DNA of 64,000 nucleotides from Myotis daubentonii (GCF_963259705.1 NC_081840.1:100670626-100734625); one strand, 5' to 3'. Numbered from the stretch's first letter, positions 1 through 10,417 are shown. Made by a program: numbers and translations. Notes: generated by a model from the letters alone, not told the origin.

Positions 1-57
1 TACAATACACCAACTCATACCTATTAGAATGGCTATTAACAACAAGATAGGTAATAA
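1..57 (+). repeat. Old L1 ORF2 3' fragment, left part
   Basis: The text around ATTAGAATGGCTATTA is the typical L1 ORF2 C-terminal segment (cf. 17747-17765). It breaks at 57 and resumes at about 994 with the next L1 codons, so an LTR was inserted here. Confidence 0.6.
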
Positions 58-337
58 TGAGGAGTTAGAAATGAGTAGTCAATTAGGGGTGGGATATGGG
101 GGAGAGGAATGTAAAGGGGAGGAGTGACTGAACCCGGCCTGTGGGAGCAGAAACCAGTTCATCAACCACACCTTGTGTCCCATTTGAAATCACAAGAACC
201 ATGGGGCTGGTCCAGGGCTGAAACAGGGTTGGGGAAAATGAGCAAAAACCCTGAAGTTTAAAATGTATGGATATTGCTAAGGCAGAATTCTTAGAATTTA
301 CCAATGGGAAGTTAGCAGGGCACATACTAACCTCAAC

Positions 338-561
338 CAGTGGTTCTCAACCTTCCTGATGCCACGACCCTTTAATACCGTTCCTCATGTTGTGGTGACC
401 CCCAATTTCATTGTTACGAATTGAACATAATTAAAACATAGTGATTAATCACAAAAAACAATATGTAATTACATATGTGTTTTCTGATGATCTTAGGTGA
501 CCCCTGTGAAAGGGTCGTTCGACCCCCAAAGGGGTCGCAACCCACAGGTTGAGAACCGCTG
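338..561 (+). mobile_element. SPIN hAT nonautonomous element (longer internal variant)
   Basis: It has the termini CAGTGGTTCTCAACC and GTTGAGAACCGCTG and the block GTGAAAGGGTCGTTCGACC typical of SPIN. Near 412-490 it carries an internal segment (AATTGAACATAATTAAA) shared with the copy at 57221 but not with those at 6794 and 44749. Flanking 8-mers acctcaac and ctctagac match only partly. Confidence 0.8.
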
Positions 562-648
562 CTCTAGACAAAGAAGCTTTGGGGGGTAACGCGCTTGGGT
601 ACCCTCCCTCCTGCAGCAAGGAGTTTTTCTGTAATAAAACTTTACTTT

Positions 649-900
649 CTCGGCCCTGCCCATATGGCTCATGGTTGAGTATTGACCTATGAACCAGGAG
701 GTCATGGTTCAATTCCCAGTCAGGGGACATGCCCAGATTGCAGGCTTGATCCCCAGTGTGAGGTGTGCAGAAAGCAGCCGATCATTGATTCTCTCACATT
801 TTTTGAATTTAATTACAGAGGAAGGGAGAGGGAGAGGCAGATCTCTCCCTCTCCCTCTCCCCTCCTCTGTAATTAAATTTAAAAAAGAAAATCTAAATAA
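649..900 (+). repeat. Ves-type tRNA-derived SINE with unusual palindromic tail
   Basis: It contains the Ves body words GGTTCAATTCCCAGTCAGGG and GATCATTGATTCTCTC. A 13-bp target duplication, aaaactttacttt, flanks it at 636-648 and 901-913. The usual CTCTCCCTCTCC tail is replaced by a long inverted repeat at 805-880. Confidence 0.85.
805..880. repeat. Inverted repeat (about 31-nt arms) in a SINE tail
   Basis: The left arm at about 806-836 begins AATTTAATTACAGAGGA. It is complementary to the right-hand part ending TCCTCTGTAATTAAATT near 879, with one mismatch in about 31 positions and a short GCAGAT-containing loop. Confidence 0.85.
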
Positions 901-993
901 AAAACTTTACTTTTGCTCATCTCTTTGTGAATTCATTCTTCAATTTTGCGAGACAATGAACTCGGACCCAAACAGAAATTTTGGCATTAATAA

Positions 994-1310
994 CAAATGT
1001 TGAAGAGGTTGTGAAGAAAAAGGAACCCTCATTCACTGCTGGTGGGAATGTAAACTGGTATAGCCACTATGGAAAACACTTTGGTAATTCCTAAAAAAAT
1101 GAAGAATGGACTTACCATATTACCCAGCAATCCCTCTTTTGAGTATCTACCAAAAAAACTTGAAAATATTTATTTGCAAATCTGAATTCATCCCAGCATT
1201 ATTCATGGTGGCCAAGACATTAAGACAACCAAAGTGTCCTTCAATGGAGGATTGGATAAAGAAGATATGGTACATATATACAATTTACTGGAATTATCAA
1301 AAATAAAATA
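994..1310 (+). repeat. Old L1 ORF2 3' fragment, right part
   Basis: It reads TGCTGGTGGGAATGTAAACTGG followed by a degraded copy of the ORF2 C-terminal coding segment (words such as CATTATTCATGGTGGCCAAGAC and AAGTGTCCTTCAATGG). It continues the L1 of 1-57. It has decayed and encodes no long product. Confidence 0.75.
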
Positions 1311-1779
1311 TCACACTTAAAAAAGATAATAACAAATACTAGTAAACAATAGACCCTTCATTGTAGGAAAAAAAACTACATAAGATATTATTTGATAAGT
1401 GAACAACATGGAATATTAACTGTATACTAAATAATATATCAGCATTACATTTTTCTATGATAAATCTATTTTTCACTAAAAATATGGTTTGGCTGGAAAA
1501 TGTTCATATAGTTGAGAGAATAATTATGTTGTCTGCTCCAAATAGTCCAGAAAAAAGTTACTAGAGGGTTGGAGGGAGGAAGAGAGAAATAAAGCAAATG
1601 TGGCAAAATATTAACAATTGGTAACTCGACAAGAAATCTCTGGTATATGAAGTTTTACTGTATTACTCTTTCTACTTTATTGTAGGTTTCAAACTTTTCA
1701 AACTAATAAGAGAGGAAGCTTCACCAAACAAATAAAAACACTTTTTTTTTTTAATTCAAGGACTGGTTTAACATCAAAT
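1311..1779. other. AT-rich intronic stretch, no recognised feature
   Basis: No splice-flanked ORF, RNA gene or clear transposon end is seen. The last 40 bases before the HAL1 insertion are A/T-rich target sequence. Confidence 0.5.
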
Positions 1780-2927
1780 AAAAATGTAGTTGAGACACAA
1801 ACCAAGATGGCAGCATAGGTAAACACCGGAAATTGCAGCCTCGTAAAACCACTTCAAAAATACAACTGAAAAACAAAACGGACATCATCGAGAACCACAG
1901 GAAGGCTGGCTGAGTGGAAATTCTACCAATAGAAGGAAAGATAAAAGCACACTGAGACTTGGAGGAGGTGCAGAAGTAAAGTGCAGAGGTACAGAGGCCC
2001 ACGTGGAAAGGGAGGGCAACTGAGGATGCGGTCATCTTTTTCAATTGGGAGGAAGTCTCAAGCTCCCGATTGCTCTGAACTCCAGTTCCGGGCAAGTCTC
2101 TGGGGACCCAAACTCATACGGGGAGAAACTGGTCTATCTGGCATTGGTCGGAACTCGAGGGCGGCTTTTTTCAGAGGTGCTTGCAGCAATTACCAGGACA
2201 CTGAGACAAGGGGCCTTTTAAGGTAGGACTGAGGATCTGCCATAGCTGTTTGCTCCACCCTGTTGATTCCGAGACCCTGCCCCACCCAAGCTGTGCGCAG
2301 AGCCTTTTGCATAAGAAAGGCCTGGCCCTTTGCAATCTGAAAATTACCTAACAAACTGCAGCTGGGTCAGAGAGACCCAGAACTTCCAAAAGAAGGCCCA
2401 AGGCCCCACAGAAGCTTGCATTGCTTCACAGCTGGACCTCGTCTAGGCACCTCCAAACCCCAAACAAAGAAGAGGAATCTGTAGATCTCTCCATAGCTCC
2501 CGCTGGGTAGCCTCAGGCAGAGGCTAAATTAGCACCTCCTTAGATATCCAAGAGCCAGTGTACCCAGTGGTCAGAGTGGGACAATCCAGATTACAATTCC
2601 TCAGATCCATAAGGGACACACTCAGGGGGCAGACTCAGTGAGCACCAAAACCCCACTGAAGCAAGTCTTGCCCCAGAAGGGTATCTCCAGCACAGAAGTT
2701 CTCCCACTGTAGACACAGCTGATTCTCACAGCCGACTGGCCTGGAGGTCAATTCCTCCCAGTGATACCTACAACAATCAAGGCTTAACTACAACAAGACT
2801 ATGCACAAAGCCCACAAAGGGGTGCACCAAGAGTGTCCACTTCAGGTAATTGGGGAGGCTAAGCCACTGAACCATTTAGGACACCTAGCACAGAAAGCCA
2901 CTCTATCAACACAGGGAAGCATAAAAA

Positions 2928-3795
2928 ATGCGGAGACAAAGAAAAAGGTCAAAAATGACAGAAATGGAGAAAAGCAAACTACTGAATATAGAGTTCAAAA
3001 CCACACTTTTAAGGTTTTTCAAGAATTTTCTAGAAACCGCCAATAAATTTAATGAGACCCTCAAGAAATCTAGTGAGACCATGGAGGTTCTGAAAAAGGA
3101 CCAACTAGAAATTAAGCATACACTGACTGAAATAAAGAATATTATACAGAGTTCCAACAGCAGACTAGAGGATCGCAAGAATCAAGTCAAAGATTTGAAA
3201 TACAAAAAAGCAAAAAACACCCAACCGGAAAAACAAAAAGAAAAAAGAATCCAAAAATATGAAGATAGTGTAAGGAGCCTCTGGGACAACATCAAGCATA
3301 CCAACATCCGAATTATTGGGGGTGCCAGAAGAAGAGAGAGAGCAAGATATTGAAAACCTATTTGAAGAAATAATGACAGAAAACTTCCCCTACCTGGTGA
3401 AAGAAATAGACATACAAATCCAAGAAGAGCAGAGAAACCCAAACAAAAGGAATCCAAAGAGGACAACACCAAGACACAACATAATTAAAATGCCAAGAGC
3501 AAAAGACAAAGAGAGAATCTTAAAAGCAGCAACAGAAAAAAAGTCAGTTACCTACAAGGAAATACCCATACGACTGTCAGTTGATTTCTCAACAGAAATT
3601 ATTCAGGCCAGAAGGGAGTGGCAAGAAATATTCAAAGTGATGAATGCCAAGAACCTACAACCAAGATTACTTTATCCAGCAAAGCTATCATTCAGAATTG
3701 AAGGTCAGATAAAGAGCTTCACAGATAAGAAAAAGCTAAAGGAATTCATCACCACCAAACCAGTATTATATGAAATGCTGAAAGGTATCCTTTAA
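2928..3795 (+). pseudogene. HAL1 copy 1 ORF1 (L1 ORF1p-like), one frameshift
   Basis: This encodes an L1 ORF1p-type RNA-binding chaperone. The start is MRRQRKRSKM, followed by a coiled-coil-prone region (roughly residues 20-120), the RRM opening IRIIG, and the C-terminal domain ending KEFITTKPVLYEMLKGIL. An extra G in the run near 3316-3322 (ATTGGGGGTGCC) shifts the frame, splitting the protein into 141- and 159-residue pieces. The start Met aligns with that of the intact copy at 24667. ORF1p normally trimerises and coats L1 RNA; this copy cannot make the full protein. Confidence 0.85.
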
Positions 3796-3928
3796 GAAGA
3801 GGAAGAAGAAGAAAAAGGTAAAGATACAAATTATGAACAACAAATACACATCTATCAACATGTGAATCTAAATTTAAGTGAATAAATAATCTGATGAGCA
3901 GAATAAACTGGTGAATATAATAGAAACA

Positions 3929-4628
3929 TGCCGGGGTCCAACCCCAGCGGGTCCAGGGGTCCCCAAAGGCGTAGACGGAGTCGGCGAAGAAGGAATGACA
4001 CGGAGATAGCGTTCAGTTGATCAGCAGCCTAGTCAGGTTCTAGCTAGGCTCTCCTGCCAATCTCCGCAGTCAGGTTCAGTCCAGGATCCCTGCCATGCTC
4101 TCTCGCCAGGCTCCGCCTCCAGGCTCCGAGGCCAGTCCCTGTCCAGGATCCTCCGGCATGCTCTCGCCAGCAAAGTTCTTCTGTTTCTAGAGAACGTTCT
4201 GTGTAGGTTCTGTGCCTAGGCTCTGTCTCTCTTGGTCCTGTCTTCCAAGCCCTGTCTCCTAAGTTCTGTGTTCTAAGTTCTGTGTGTTTCTGTCTTGTTA
4301 CAACTGTATTTATACCAGTTGATTCAATCCTATCAATCTCTATTAAAAAGGTTAGGGCGTTTCTTATCTCCATTCCAGGGAGAAAAGATTATGTAGCTTA
4401 AGCATGATTGTTCATAGTTAAAGTGATTAATTACCCGCCTGGCACTTAGTTGAGGGGTTTTATTCCCTCCCTAACTTCAGGGGAAAATCCCTACCTGGGG
4501 ATTCAACCTTTCTCGGAGAGGTGACCTTGGTTAAAACACAGCGCCAAGAAGGTGAGCAAACATATTAAGAACCGTATGCCATATATGCCAGGTCCCTTGA
4601 AACAGCAAGGATGGACCGGCTCCCGGCA
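3929..4628 (-). mobile_element. ERVK-like (betaretrovirus-type) solo LTR inserted in HAL1 3'UTR
   Basis: Read on the minus strand it begins TGCCGGGAGCC and ends GGACCCCGGCA, a TG...CA LTR with short inverted termini. A perfect 6-bp duplication, gaaaca, flanks it at 3923-3928 and 4629-4634; six bases is the usual ERVK length. A TATA-like box (TATAAATA on the minus strand) lies at about 4304-4316. No gag, pol or env sequence is next to it, so recombination left only the LTR. It lies in the 3'UTR of the HAL1, showing that the HAL1 is older. Confidence 0.82.
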
Positions 4629-4849
4629 GAAACAGGGGCATAGAAAGGGAGTGGACTGACTATTCTCCAGGGGGAAAGTTGTGTGGGGGGTGTGGGAAGA
4701 GACTGGACAAAAGTCGTACACCTATGGATGAGGACAGTGGGCGGGGGTTGGTGGGGTGGTAAGGGCAGAGGGTGCGGTGGGAACCGGGTGGAGGGGAGCT
4801 ATGCGGGGGGAAAAAAGAGGAACAACTGTAATAACTTGAACAATAAAGA

Positions 4850-4884
4850 TTTAATTAAAAAATTAATTAATTAATTAATTAATA
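4850..4884. repeat. (TTAA)n simple repeat at the HAL1 tail
   Basis: Tandem TTAA/AATT units follow the AATAAA signal. They look like a slippage-expanded retroposon tail. Confidence 0.8.
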
Positions 4885-4909
4885 GAAAATTTTAAAAAAA
4901 TGTAGTTGA

Positions 4910-5650
4910 TGTGGCATCCAGAGGAAAATAGTGAACAGAAACTACATCTTGAAAATTATTGAGAATGAAGCAGAGAGATGTAGAGATCACATTTTTAAAT
5001 ATAAGGGAAATCAAGAGACATGACAAACAGAATGAAGAGACTAAACATTTATCTACTCAAATTTCCAGAATGAGAAGAGAAAATGAGATACTAGCTTTAT
5101 CAAGTTAATGGCTATGAATTTTCCAGAACTGATCAAAGATAGGACTCCTAAAATTCAGGGATTCCAACAAAGCCCTGGCAGGAAATAGAAAAGATACCTT
5201 CACCTTATCACATCATAGTGAAATTATAGATAGAATATCTTAAAAGTTGTCAGCAAGAAATGACAATCAGATTGACAGATAAATTTTTTTCATCAACCAT
5301 GGAAGCAAGGAACATGAGAGTAAAATCTTTAATAAATTAGAAAAAAACAAACAAGTAAATATTCAACTTAGATCTATATACCTGGTAAAGACATTCTTTA
5401 AATATAAGGATAAAATAAATCAATTTCCAGATAAATAAAAACTAAAATTCTCTCATGAACAGATTCTCACAAAGGACATTTAAAAGTATGTACTTAAGAT
5501 GGTAGGAAAGTTATCCAGATAATCTAATTTATGTAAAGAAATGTGATAAAAGTGGTAGTAAATACGAGGATTTATTTTAAGAGTGACCATGTACAACAAG
5601 AATAAAGACAAAAATAAAATAAAATATAAGACAATAGCACAACAACATGT
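4910..5650 (+). repeat. Ancient L1/HAL1-class ORF1 remnant
   Basis: Fragments such as GAATTTTCCAGAACTGATCAAAG, CACATCATAGTGAAATTATAG and ATCAACCATGGAAGCAAGGAAC follow the order of L1/HAL1 ORF1 C-terminal coding sequence. The frame is destroyed. It is much more diverged than the HAL1 at 1794. Confidence 0.5.
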
Positions 5651-5684
5651 ATAGTCCTTGTACGGCTTTAAGGAGCAAGAAGCA

Positions 5685-5908
5685 AAAGCAACACTACTGA
5701 CATTTAAGACCAGATTGTTAACTCTTTTTCAGAGTTTTCTTGTGTATCATAAGCTATTCAACAGCATCTCTGGTCTCCAACCACTAGAGGCCAGTAGCAG
5801 TCTCCAACTGTAACAACCAAAACTCTCTCCACACTGTCTAACCCCCACACCCGACACCCCACAACCCCTCCCTGAGGAGAACTGTCCCTAGTTGAGAACC
5901 TTTGTTCT
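5685..5908 (+). mobile_element. MER5A-like hAT-Charlie MITE (5' end missing)
   Basis: CTACTGACATTTAAGACCAG, GCATCTCTGGTCTCCAACCA and the end TAGTTGAGAACC match the MER5A pattern. Its terminal TCTAG motif served as target for the SPIN next to it. Confidence 0.7.
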
Positions 5909-5912
5909 AGAG

Positions 5913-6223
5913 CAGTGGTTCTCAACCTTCCTAATGCCGCAACCCTTTAATACAGTTCCTCATGTTGTGGTGACCCCCAACCATAAAATTATTTTCGTTG
6001 CTACTTTATAACTGTAATTTTGCTACTGTTATGAATCGTAATGTAAATATCTGATATGCAGGATATATTTTCATTGTTACAAATTGAACATAATTAAAGC
6101 ATAGTGATTAATCACAAAAACAATATGTAATTATATATGTGTTTTCTGATGGTCTTAGGCGACCCCTGTGAAAGGGTCGTTCGACCCCAGGAGGGGTCGG
6201 GTGCCACAGGTTGAGAGCCGCTG
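5913..6223 (+). mobile_element. SPIN hAT nonautonomous element, 311 bp
   Basis: Termini are CAGTGGTTCTCAACC and GGTTGAGAGCCGCTG. The flanking 8-mers ttctagag (5905-5912) and ttctagaa (6224-6231) match 7 of 8 and fit the hAT target preference nTCTAGAn. This copy holds both internal segments seen separately in the shorter copies. Confidence 0.9.
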
Positions 6224-6231
6224 TTCTAGAA

Positions 6232-6785
6232 TGACTACTAAAATAATGTCTCTAAGTTAAGATGGAACACTTGCTCTGTATCAAACCCCACTAAAATAAA
6301 AATGGTGAGATATCCTTTAAAAGTCATAAACCCACAAGAAGAGGGAAAATAAAGAAGAGCCAACAGTCACAACACTCTGGAAGTTGAGACACAGATGAAC
6401 AAGAAAGCAGAATCTAAACTGGTGGGAGTAGGGAATGAAGTTGGGAAGGGAAGATGAAATCCAATAAATTTATAGAGAAGAATCTTCAAATGGCTCAGGA
6501 ACTGACGGTATTCCTGGAATTGGAGCTGAAAGCAGGGATACTACCTGGCTGGTGGGAGTGCACCTCTTCCTTATCTCAGCACAAGTATAGGCATTTATTC
6601 CCTCTCAAGAGAGAAAAACAGTACAATTCTTAGTTGGAAGACAACTCAGACAACATAATTAGGACATGGGTACCAACAGAAAGAGGGACTAAGGGATTAT
6701 ATGCAAACTGAATGCTAACTACCAAGATCCTGGCAGCCCTGACTTTCTACATAGAAGATTTTAAGACTTCTGTGGAAACCGATTA
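6232..6785. other. Intronic stretch, no recognised feature
   Basis: No ORF, RNA gene or transposon terminus is recognised. Parts look like old decayed repeat, but I cannot name a family. Confidence 0.4.
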
Positions 6786-6793
6786 GTCTAAAA

Positions 6794-7005
6794 CAGCGGT
6801 TATTAACCTGTGGGTCGCGACCCCTTTGGCAGTCGAACGACCCTTTCACAAGGGTCGCCTAAGACCATCCTGCATATCAGATATTTACATTACGATTCAT
6901 AACAGTAGCAACATTACAGTTATGAAGTAGCAACGAAAATAATTTTATGGTTGGGTCACAACATGAGGCACTGTATTTAAAGGGCTAGAAGGCCGAGAAC
7001 CACTG
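6794..7005 (-). mobile_element. SPIN hAT MITE with perfect 8-bp target duplication
   Basis: It reads CAGCGGTTATTAACCTGTGG to GAGAACCACTG, the reverse of the 5913 copy. The duplication gtctaaaa is exact at 6786-6793 and 7006-7013. At 212 bp it is the short SPIN form, about 200 bp, and has no coding capacity. Confidence 0.93.
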
Positions 7006-7013
7006 GTCTAAAA

Positions 7014-8548
7014 GGAAAGAGCTAATGGTTCTAACATTGGGGACTCACCAATAAGCAGATGATCCCGCTTGCCATAAAGTTCAAAATGCCTTGCAAATGT
7101 AAGAAAAAAAATGATTTCCAACCAGAATTCTACATTCAGGCAAACTAGCAATTAAATATGAGAGCAGAATATAGATATTTTAACAAAGTCTCAACTTTGC
7201 CTCCCATGCACAACCTTTCCCAAGAACCAGAAGATATGACTCAGCCACTTTGAAAATATCTACTTTTATACAATTTGTAAGCTGAGACTCTGATATACAA
7301 AACACTCTTTCATTTAATGAAATTGAAAGCTAAAAAAACATGTTAAAAGTTCTTGTGTGTACTTTAAAATTCCTTTAAATTATTCTATAATTTAGGCCTT
7401 TCCCCAATCTCTGAAATTACAAGATTTTACTTTATTGTTGATACACAGGATAATTTATTTTCAAATCTTTCTAGGTCTACAATTCAAATAGTTTTTCTAA
7501 CATTTTTTTTATTACAATAACCAGAAACAATTTCTCTCACTATTCTCAATCTCATTCTTGAACACAATTTACCACCAGACCAGAGCTATTAATAACCAAC
7601 TAAAACACAGGACAGAAGAGGGGTTATTAACTACAAAAAGCTTTTAGATTCAGTTAAATACAAGAGGTGTTACCTGATTTTTCCAGCTCCTGAAGATAAG
7701 TTTTTATTATACAAGCCAGCTGCTTTTTATAAGGGCAGGGTGTCCTATGCAAGTGCTGAGCCCCAGTTTATTGAACAGCAGGATTTAACACCCTTTTATG
7801 AACCCTAATGAAGCTTTTCCTGCATTTCTAGACAGCCCCAAGGAATCTCTACAAACCTCTGAGGTAAGTATTTCTCAAAATACAGCTGGCCAATTCACTG
7901 CACCACCCTTCAAGAAGTGTGGGGAAAGGTGAAACCAAGGGTGCAGGGGAAAGATAGTATGAACACCTGTCAAAGAAAATAATGATTTTGAAATACACTG
8001 TGAGACTTACTGGATGGCTCATTTGTAGCAGACCACTAGATTATACTTATCTCCCTTACATATAAATAAAAAGTGATCTTGTACCTCTTAACTGTCAGAA
8101 ACTGAGAAATATCCTGGTAGCATACCAAACCAATAAAGTATCAGTTTTAATCAGTTAAATATTTGTTTTGGTGTGTTTGACTAAGCCACATCATTTTTTT
8201 TTCCTTCCTTTTCTAAAAAAAACATCACTGCATGGGCAGTAGCATGAGCAGTAACAGTGATTGAACTATCACCTAGCACATGAGCACATGAGGGAAACGA
8301 CTGACACTACACAACTGTAATCCAGTTAATTCTGCAACTAGTAAGCACACTACAAGGTTAGCTTCTGTCTATCAGTTAGAGACAGTAACTAGCATTAACA
8401 TAATAAAACCTGCAAAGAAGATTTGATATTTTAGAGATTTCAAGTGCACTACCATTTCAATACCAAGACACAAACCTATTCACTCCTTTTGCTCTGAATG
8501 ATTAAAAATAAAAGAAAGTTTTGTAACTCACTGGTCAACTCCTTGATT
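7014..8548. other. Intronic stretch left of the WW exon
   Basis: This is mostly A/T-rich unique sequence. Part of 7090-7240 looks like an old decayed repeat. Nothing else is supported. Confidence 0.5.
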
Positions 8549-8556
8549 ACTCATAC
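8549..8556 (-). promoter_or_regulatory. 5' splice donor of the ARHGAP12 exon
   Basis: Read on the minus strand, the exon end GAG is followed by GTATGAGT, close to the U1 consensus GTRAGT. This fixes the 3' boundary of the exon, because the open frame otherwise continues only one more codon. Confidence 0.8.
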
Positions 8557-8817
8557 CTCTTGATCTCCTGGATTTTGGAAATCTTTGCTAATGCTTGTAT
8601 CTCGAGTCCATCGAGGGGGTTTCCAAGTTCTTTCCTGTGTTCCTCTGTTATAGTAATAACTACGCCCCGAAGTATCTTTATGAGTTTCCCATTCTCCATT
8701 AATTTGAATTGCTGGGCTCCCAGGAAGTGGGGGAAGAGTAGACTGGGATATTTTCAGCTCTTGTAGATTAGCATAGACAGGAGAATCTGGACGTCCTTGA
8801 TTTGGAGGTGTCGTTGC
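8557..8817 (-). CDS. ARHGAP12: ARHGAP12 internal exon, WW-domain coding (87 codons)
   Basis: The minus strand carries an 87-codon open segment bounded by consensus splice sites: an AG acceptor (CACAG, plus 8818-8822) and a GTATGAGT donor just left of 8557. The segment is 261 nt and phase 0 at both ends. The peptide runs through a proline-rich stretch (LPPLPGSP, residues 28-35) into a WW domain at about residues 41-70: first Trp at 43, the YYY core at 54-56, second Trp at 65 and the conserved Pro at 68. The flanking phrases PVYANLQELKIS and NPGDQE are ones I recognise from ARHGAP12, a GAP for Rho-family GTPases with SH3, WW, PH and RhoGAP domains that acts at cell junctions and the actin cortex. 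WW domains bind proline-rich ligands. ARHGAP27 and other relatives are the main alternative. No neighbouring exon is visible, so the adjoining introns extend beyond both window edges. Confidence 0.86.
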
Positions 8818-8845
8818 CTGTGAAAAATTTGAAGTATTCATGTTT
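8818..8845 (-). promoter_or_regulatory. 3' splice acceptor of the ARHGAP12 exon
   Basis: On the minus strand a T-rich tract (AAATTTTTCACAG) precedes the first exon base. The pyrimidine tract is short and interrupted by As, so the acceptor is of moderate strength by eye. Confidence 0.75.
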
Positions 8846-9054
8846 AAACTAGCATATCATTTATAAATTAAAATTAAATTAAACACAAGATTTATAAAGA
8901 TACATCTTAAAATTCATTTTAAAACCTATACAGGGAGTTTCTTTTTAAGGAAGTAACAATTTAACAGTTTCAATATCCCTAGTTTCAAAGAAATTAAAGA
9001 TTCAAAGAGAATCCAGTGTGATTAATAACTTTCCCTCACTCGGAAAGAATATAC

Positions 9055-9235
9055 AACTAGAAATCAGAAGCTGTGGGTTCTAGTCCAAGATGTGGCACTA
9101 ACAAGTTATATGACACAGGATCAGATCACTTCACCTCTCTAAAAATGAATTTTTTTTATTGGTTGTAAATGAGGAAATTGAATTAAGCAACCTTCGTCTC
9201 CTTTGGCTCTAAAATTCTATTATTTTAGGCAATTT
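9055..9235 (+). repeat. MIR-family SINE remnant
   Basis: GTGGGTTCTAGTCC, CACTAACAAGTTATATGACAC and ATCACTTCACCTCTCT follow MIR order, ending near TTGGCTCTAAAATTCTATTA. It is diverged, and the A-rich part is disrupted. Confidence 0.65.
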
Positions 9236-9249
9236 TTAAAATATAAAGA

Positions 9250-9478
9250 GCCTTGCTCTAGCTGGTTTGGCTCAGTAGATAGAGCATCAGCCTTCAGACT
9301 AAATGGTCCCGGGTTCGATTCTGGTCAAGGGCACATGCCCGATTGCACACTCAATTCCTAGTAGGGGGTGTGCAGAAAGCAGCGGATCAATGATTCTCTC
9401 TCATCATTAATGTTTCTATCTCTCTCTCCCTCTCCCTTCTTCTCTCTCTAAAAATCAATAAAAAATATTCAAAAATAT
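9250..9478 (+). repeat. Ves SINE
   Basis: It has tRNA-like A box (TAGCTGGTTTGGCTCAGTAG) and B box (GGTTCGATTCTGGTC) regions, a CTCTCTCCCTCTCCC tail and an A-rich end. The 9-bp duplication atataaaga flanks it at 9241-9249 and 9479-9487. Confidence 0.9.
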
Positions 9479-9487
9479 ATATAAAGA

Positions 9488-9926
9488 CTTACACATGAGT
9501 AACTTAGCAACTACTCAGAAAACTATCAAAAGAAATAATTTTATATTCAAAGCTTTAATATTAAATCAGGAATATAAATAAAAGAAAAAGGAGATAGATT
9601 ACTTCAGCTAAGAATTTACTACATTCTATTCCTTCTCAGTTACAATTTCTAGGTAGCCATAAACATATAATTTAATTTATTCCTAGTTTCTTTGTGAATT
9701 TCCTAACAGTGGAAAAGTAAGAATGAGCAATAACTCTCTGATTTACAAGCTTAATCTCAAACTAGATATTTTGTTTTAAATGTCTCACTATATATCAAGA
9801 GCAGACTACTCTTCATACACTTTGCATAAGGACACTGTAAACTGGGTTGCTAGAATTCTAGTTGCTGAAAAAAAGCATTCGTTTGAGAACACCTTTTTAT
9901 ATTGTGTATGCACATTTATGTATATA
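9488..9926. other. Unique intronic stretch
   Basis: A/T-rich, no recognisable feature. Confidence 0.5.
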
Positions 9927-10402
9927 CTAGAGGTGGGGGGGGGGGGAATCCCTCAGCCCGGCCTGCCCCCCTCACATTCTGGGAGCCCTCAGGAGAGGGA
10001 GGCAACCTGGCCATCAGGGGAAGGCGACACCCCATCACACCACTGCTGTTACCACTGCCAGCAGCCCAAGCCTCAGCTGGCTCTGGTTACCTGCGCCTTG
10101 GGCGGCCCTGAGCAGCTGGGCAGCCGCCATCTGAGGCTTGCATGTGCCTCGGGTGGCCCTGGGCAGCTGGGGGGCTAAGGGAACTGGGGGACTCCGGAGG
10201 CAGGCCGGAGGAGCGGCCGCGCCCGCCCCCAGGCACCTGCCAACCAGCAGGGTCAAGAGAACTGGGTGCTGCCATCTTGTGGCTGTGGGTGCTGCCATCT
10301 TTGAGGGCATGGCAGTCAATTAGCATATTCCCTCCTTATTGGCTGTGGGCGCCGCCATCTTTGCAACGGCGTGAGGGTCAATTCCCTCTTCATTAGATAG
10401 GA
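9927..10402 (-). mobile_element. HeliBat-type nonautonomous Helitron
   Basis: On the minus strand it begins TCCTATCTAATGAAG and ends CCTCTAG, inserted between A and T. GC-rich inside, no RepHel coding. The usual 3' palindrome is replaced by a G-run. Open frames on both strands inside it come from base composition. Confidence 0.8.
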
Positions 10403-10417
10403 TCATTCCTTTTATGA

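Larger units (their letters stand above)
58..987 (+). mobile_element. ERV1-like solo LTR, interrupted by SPIN and a Ves SINE
   Basis: The element starts with TG and ends near TTTTGGCA. It contains a polyadenylation signal (aataaa, 633-638) followed by a U5-like stretch (CTCTTTGTGAATTC near 920-935), as in gammaretrovirus-like LTRs. It separates two adjacent parts of one L1, and TAATAA-like sequence lies on both sides (52-57 and 988-993), which fits a short target duplication. No internal viral genes are present. Family assignment is tentative. Confidence 0.5.
1794..4895 (+). mobile_element. HAL1-type (ORF1-only) L1 derivative, copy 1, with solo LTR inside
   Basis: A perfect 14-bp target duplication, aaaaatgtagttga, lies at 1780-1793 and 4896-4909. 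The element starts with CAAACCAAGATGGCAGC, has a 5'UTR of about 1.1 kb, then ORF1, then a short G-rich 3'UTR ending in an AATAAA signal (4842-4847) and a TTAA-rich tail. No ORF2 sequence lies between ORF1 and the tail. Without the LTR and its duplication it is about 2.4 kb. It is a non-autonomous L1 relative that would need the L1 machinery in trans. Confidence 0.82.
1..8548 (-). other. ARHGAP12: ARHGAP12 intron downstream of the WW exon (incomplete)
   Basis: Everything left of the donor site is inferred to be intron, since no other exon was found on the minus strand. Recognisable contents are L1, an ERV1-like LTR, SPIN, Ves, HAL1, an ERVK-like LTR and MER5A, listed separately. The intron runs off the window edge. 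Confidence 0.7.

Noticed and set aside
7841..7872. Possible small plus-strand exon: TTTCTAG before ACAGCCCC and GAG|GTAAGTATT after
   Set aside because: Wrong strand relative to ARHGAP12, no coding evidence, only about 32 nt; good-looking splice motifs of this kind occur by chance in introns.
9250..9330. tRNA gene-like A and B boxes
   Set aside because: They belong to Ves SINE heads (also at 25840, 45217, 57856 and others), which derive from a tRNA but are followed by SINE body and tail. Not tRNA genes.
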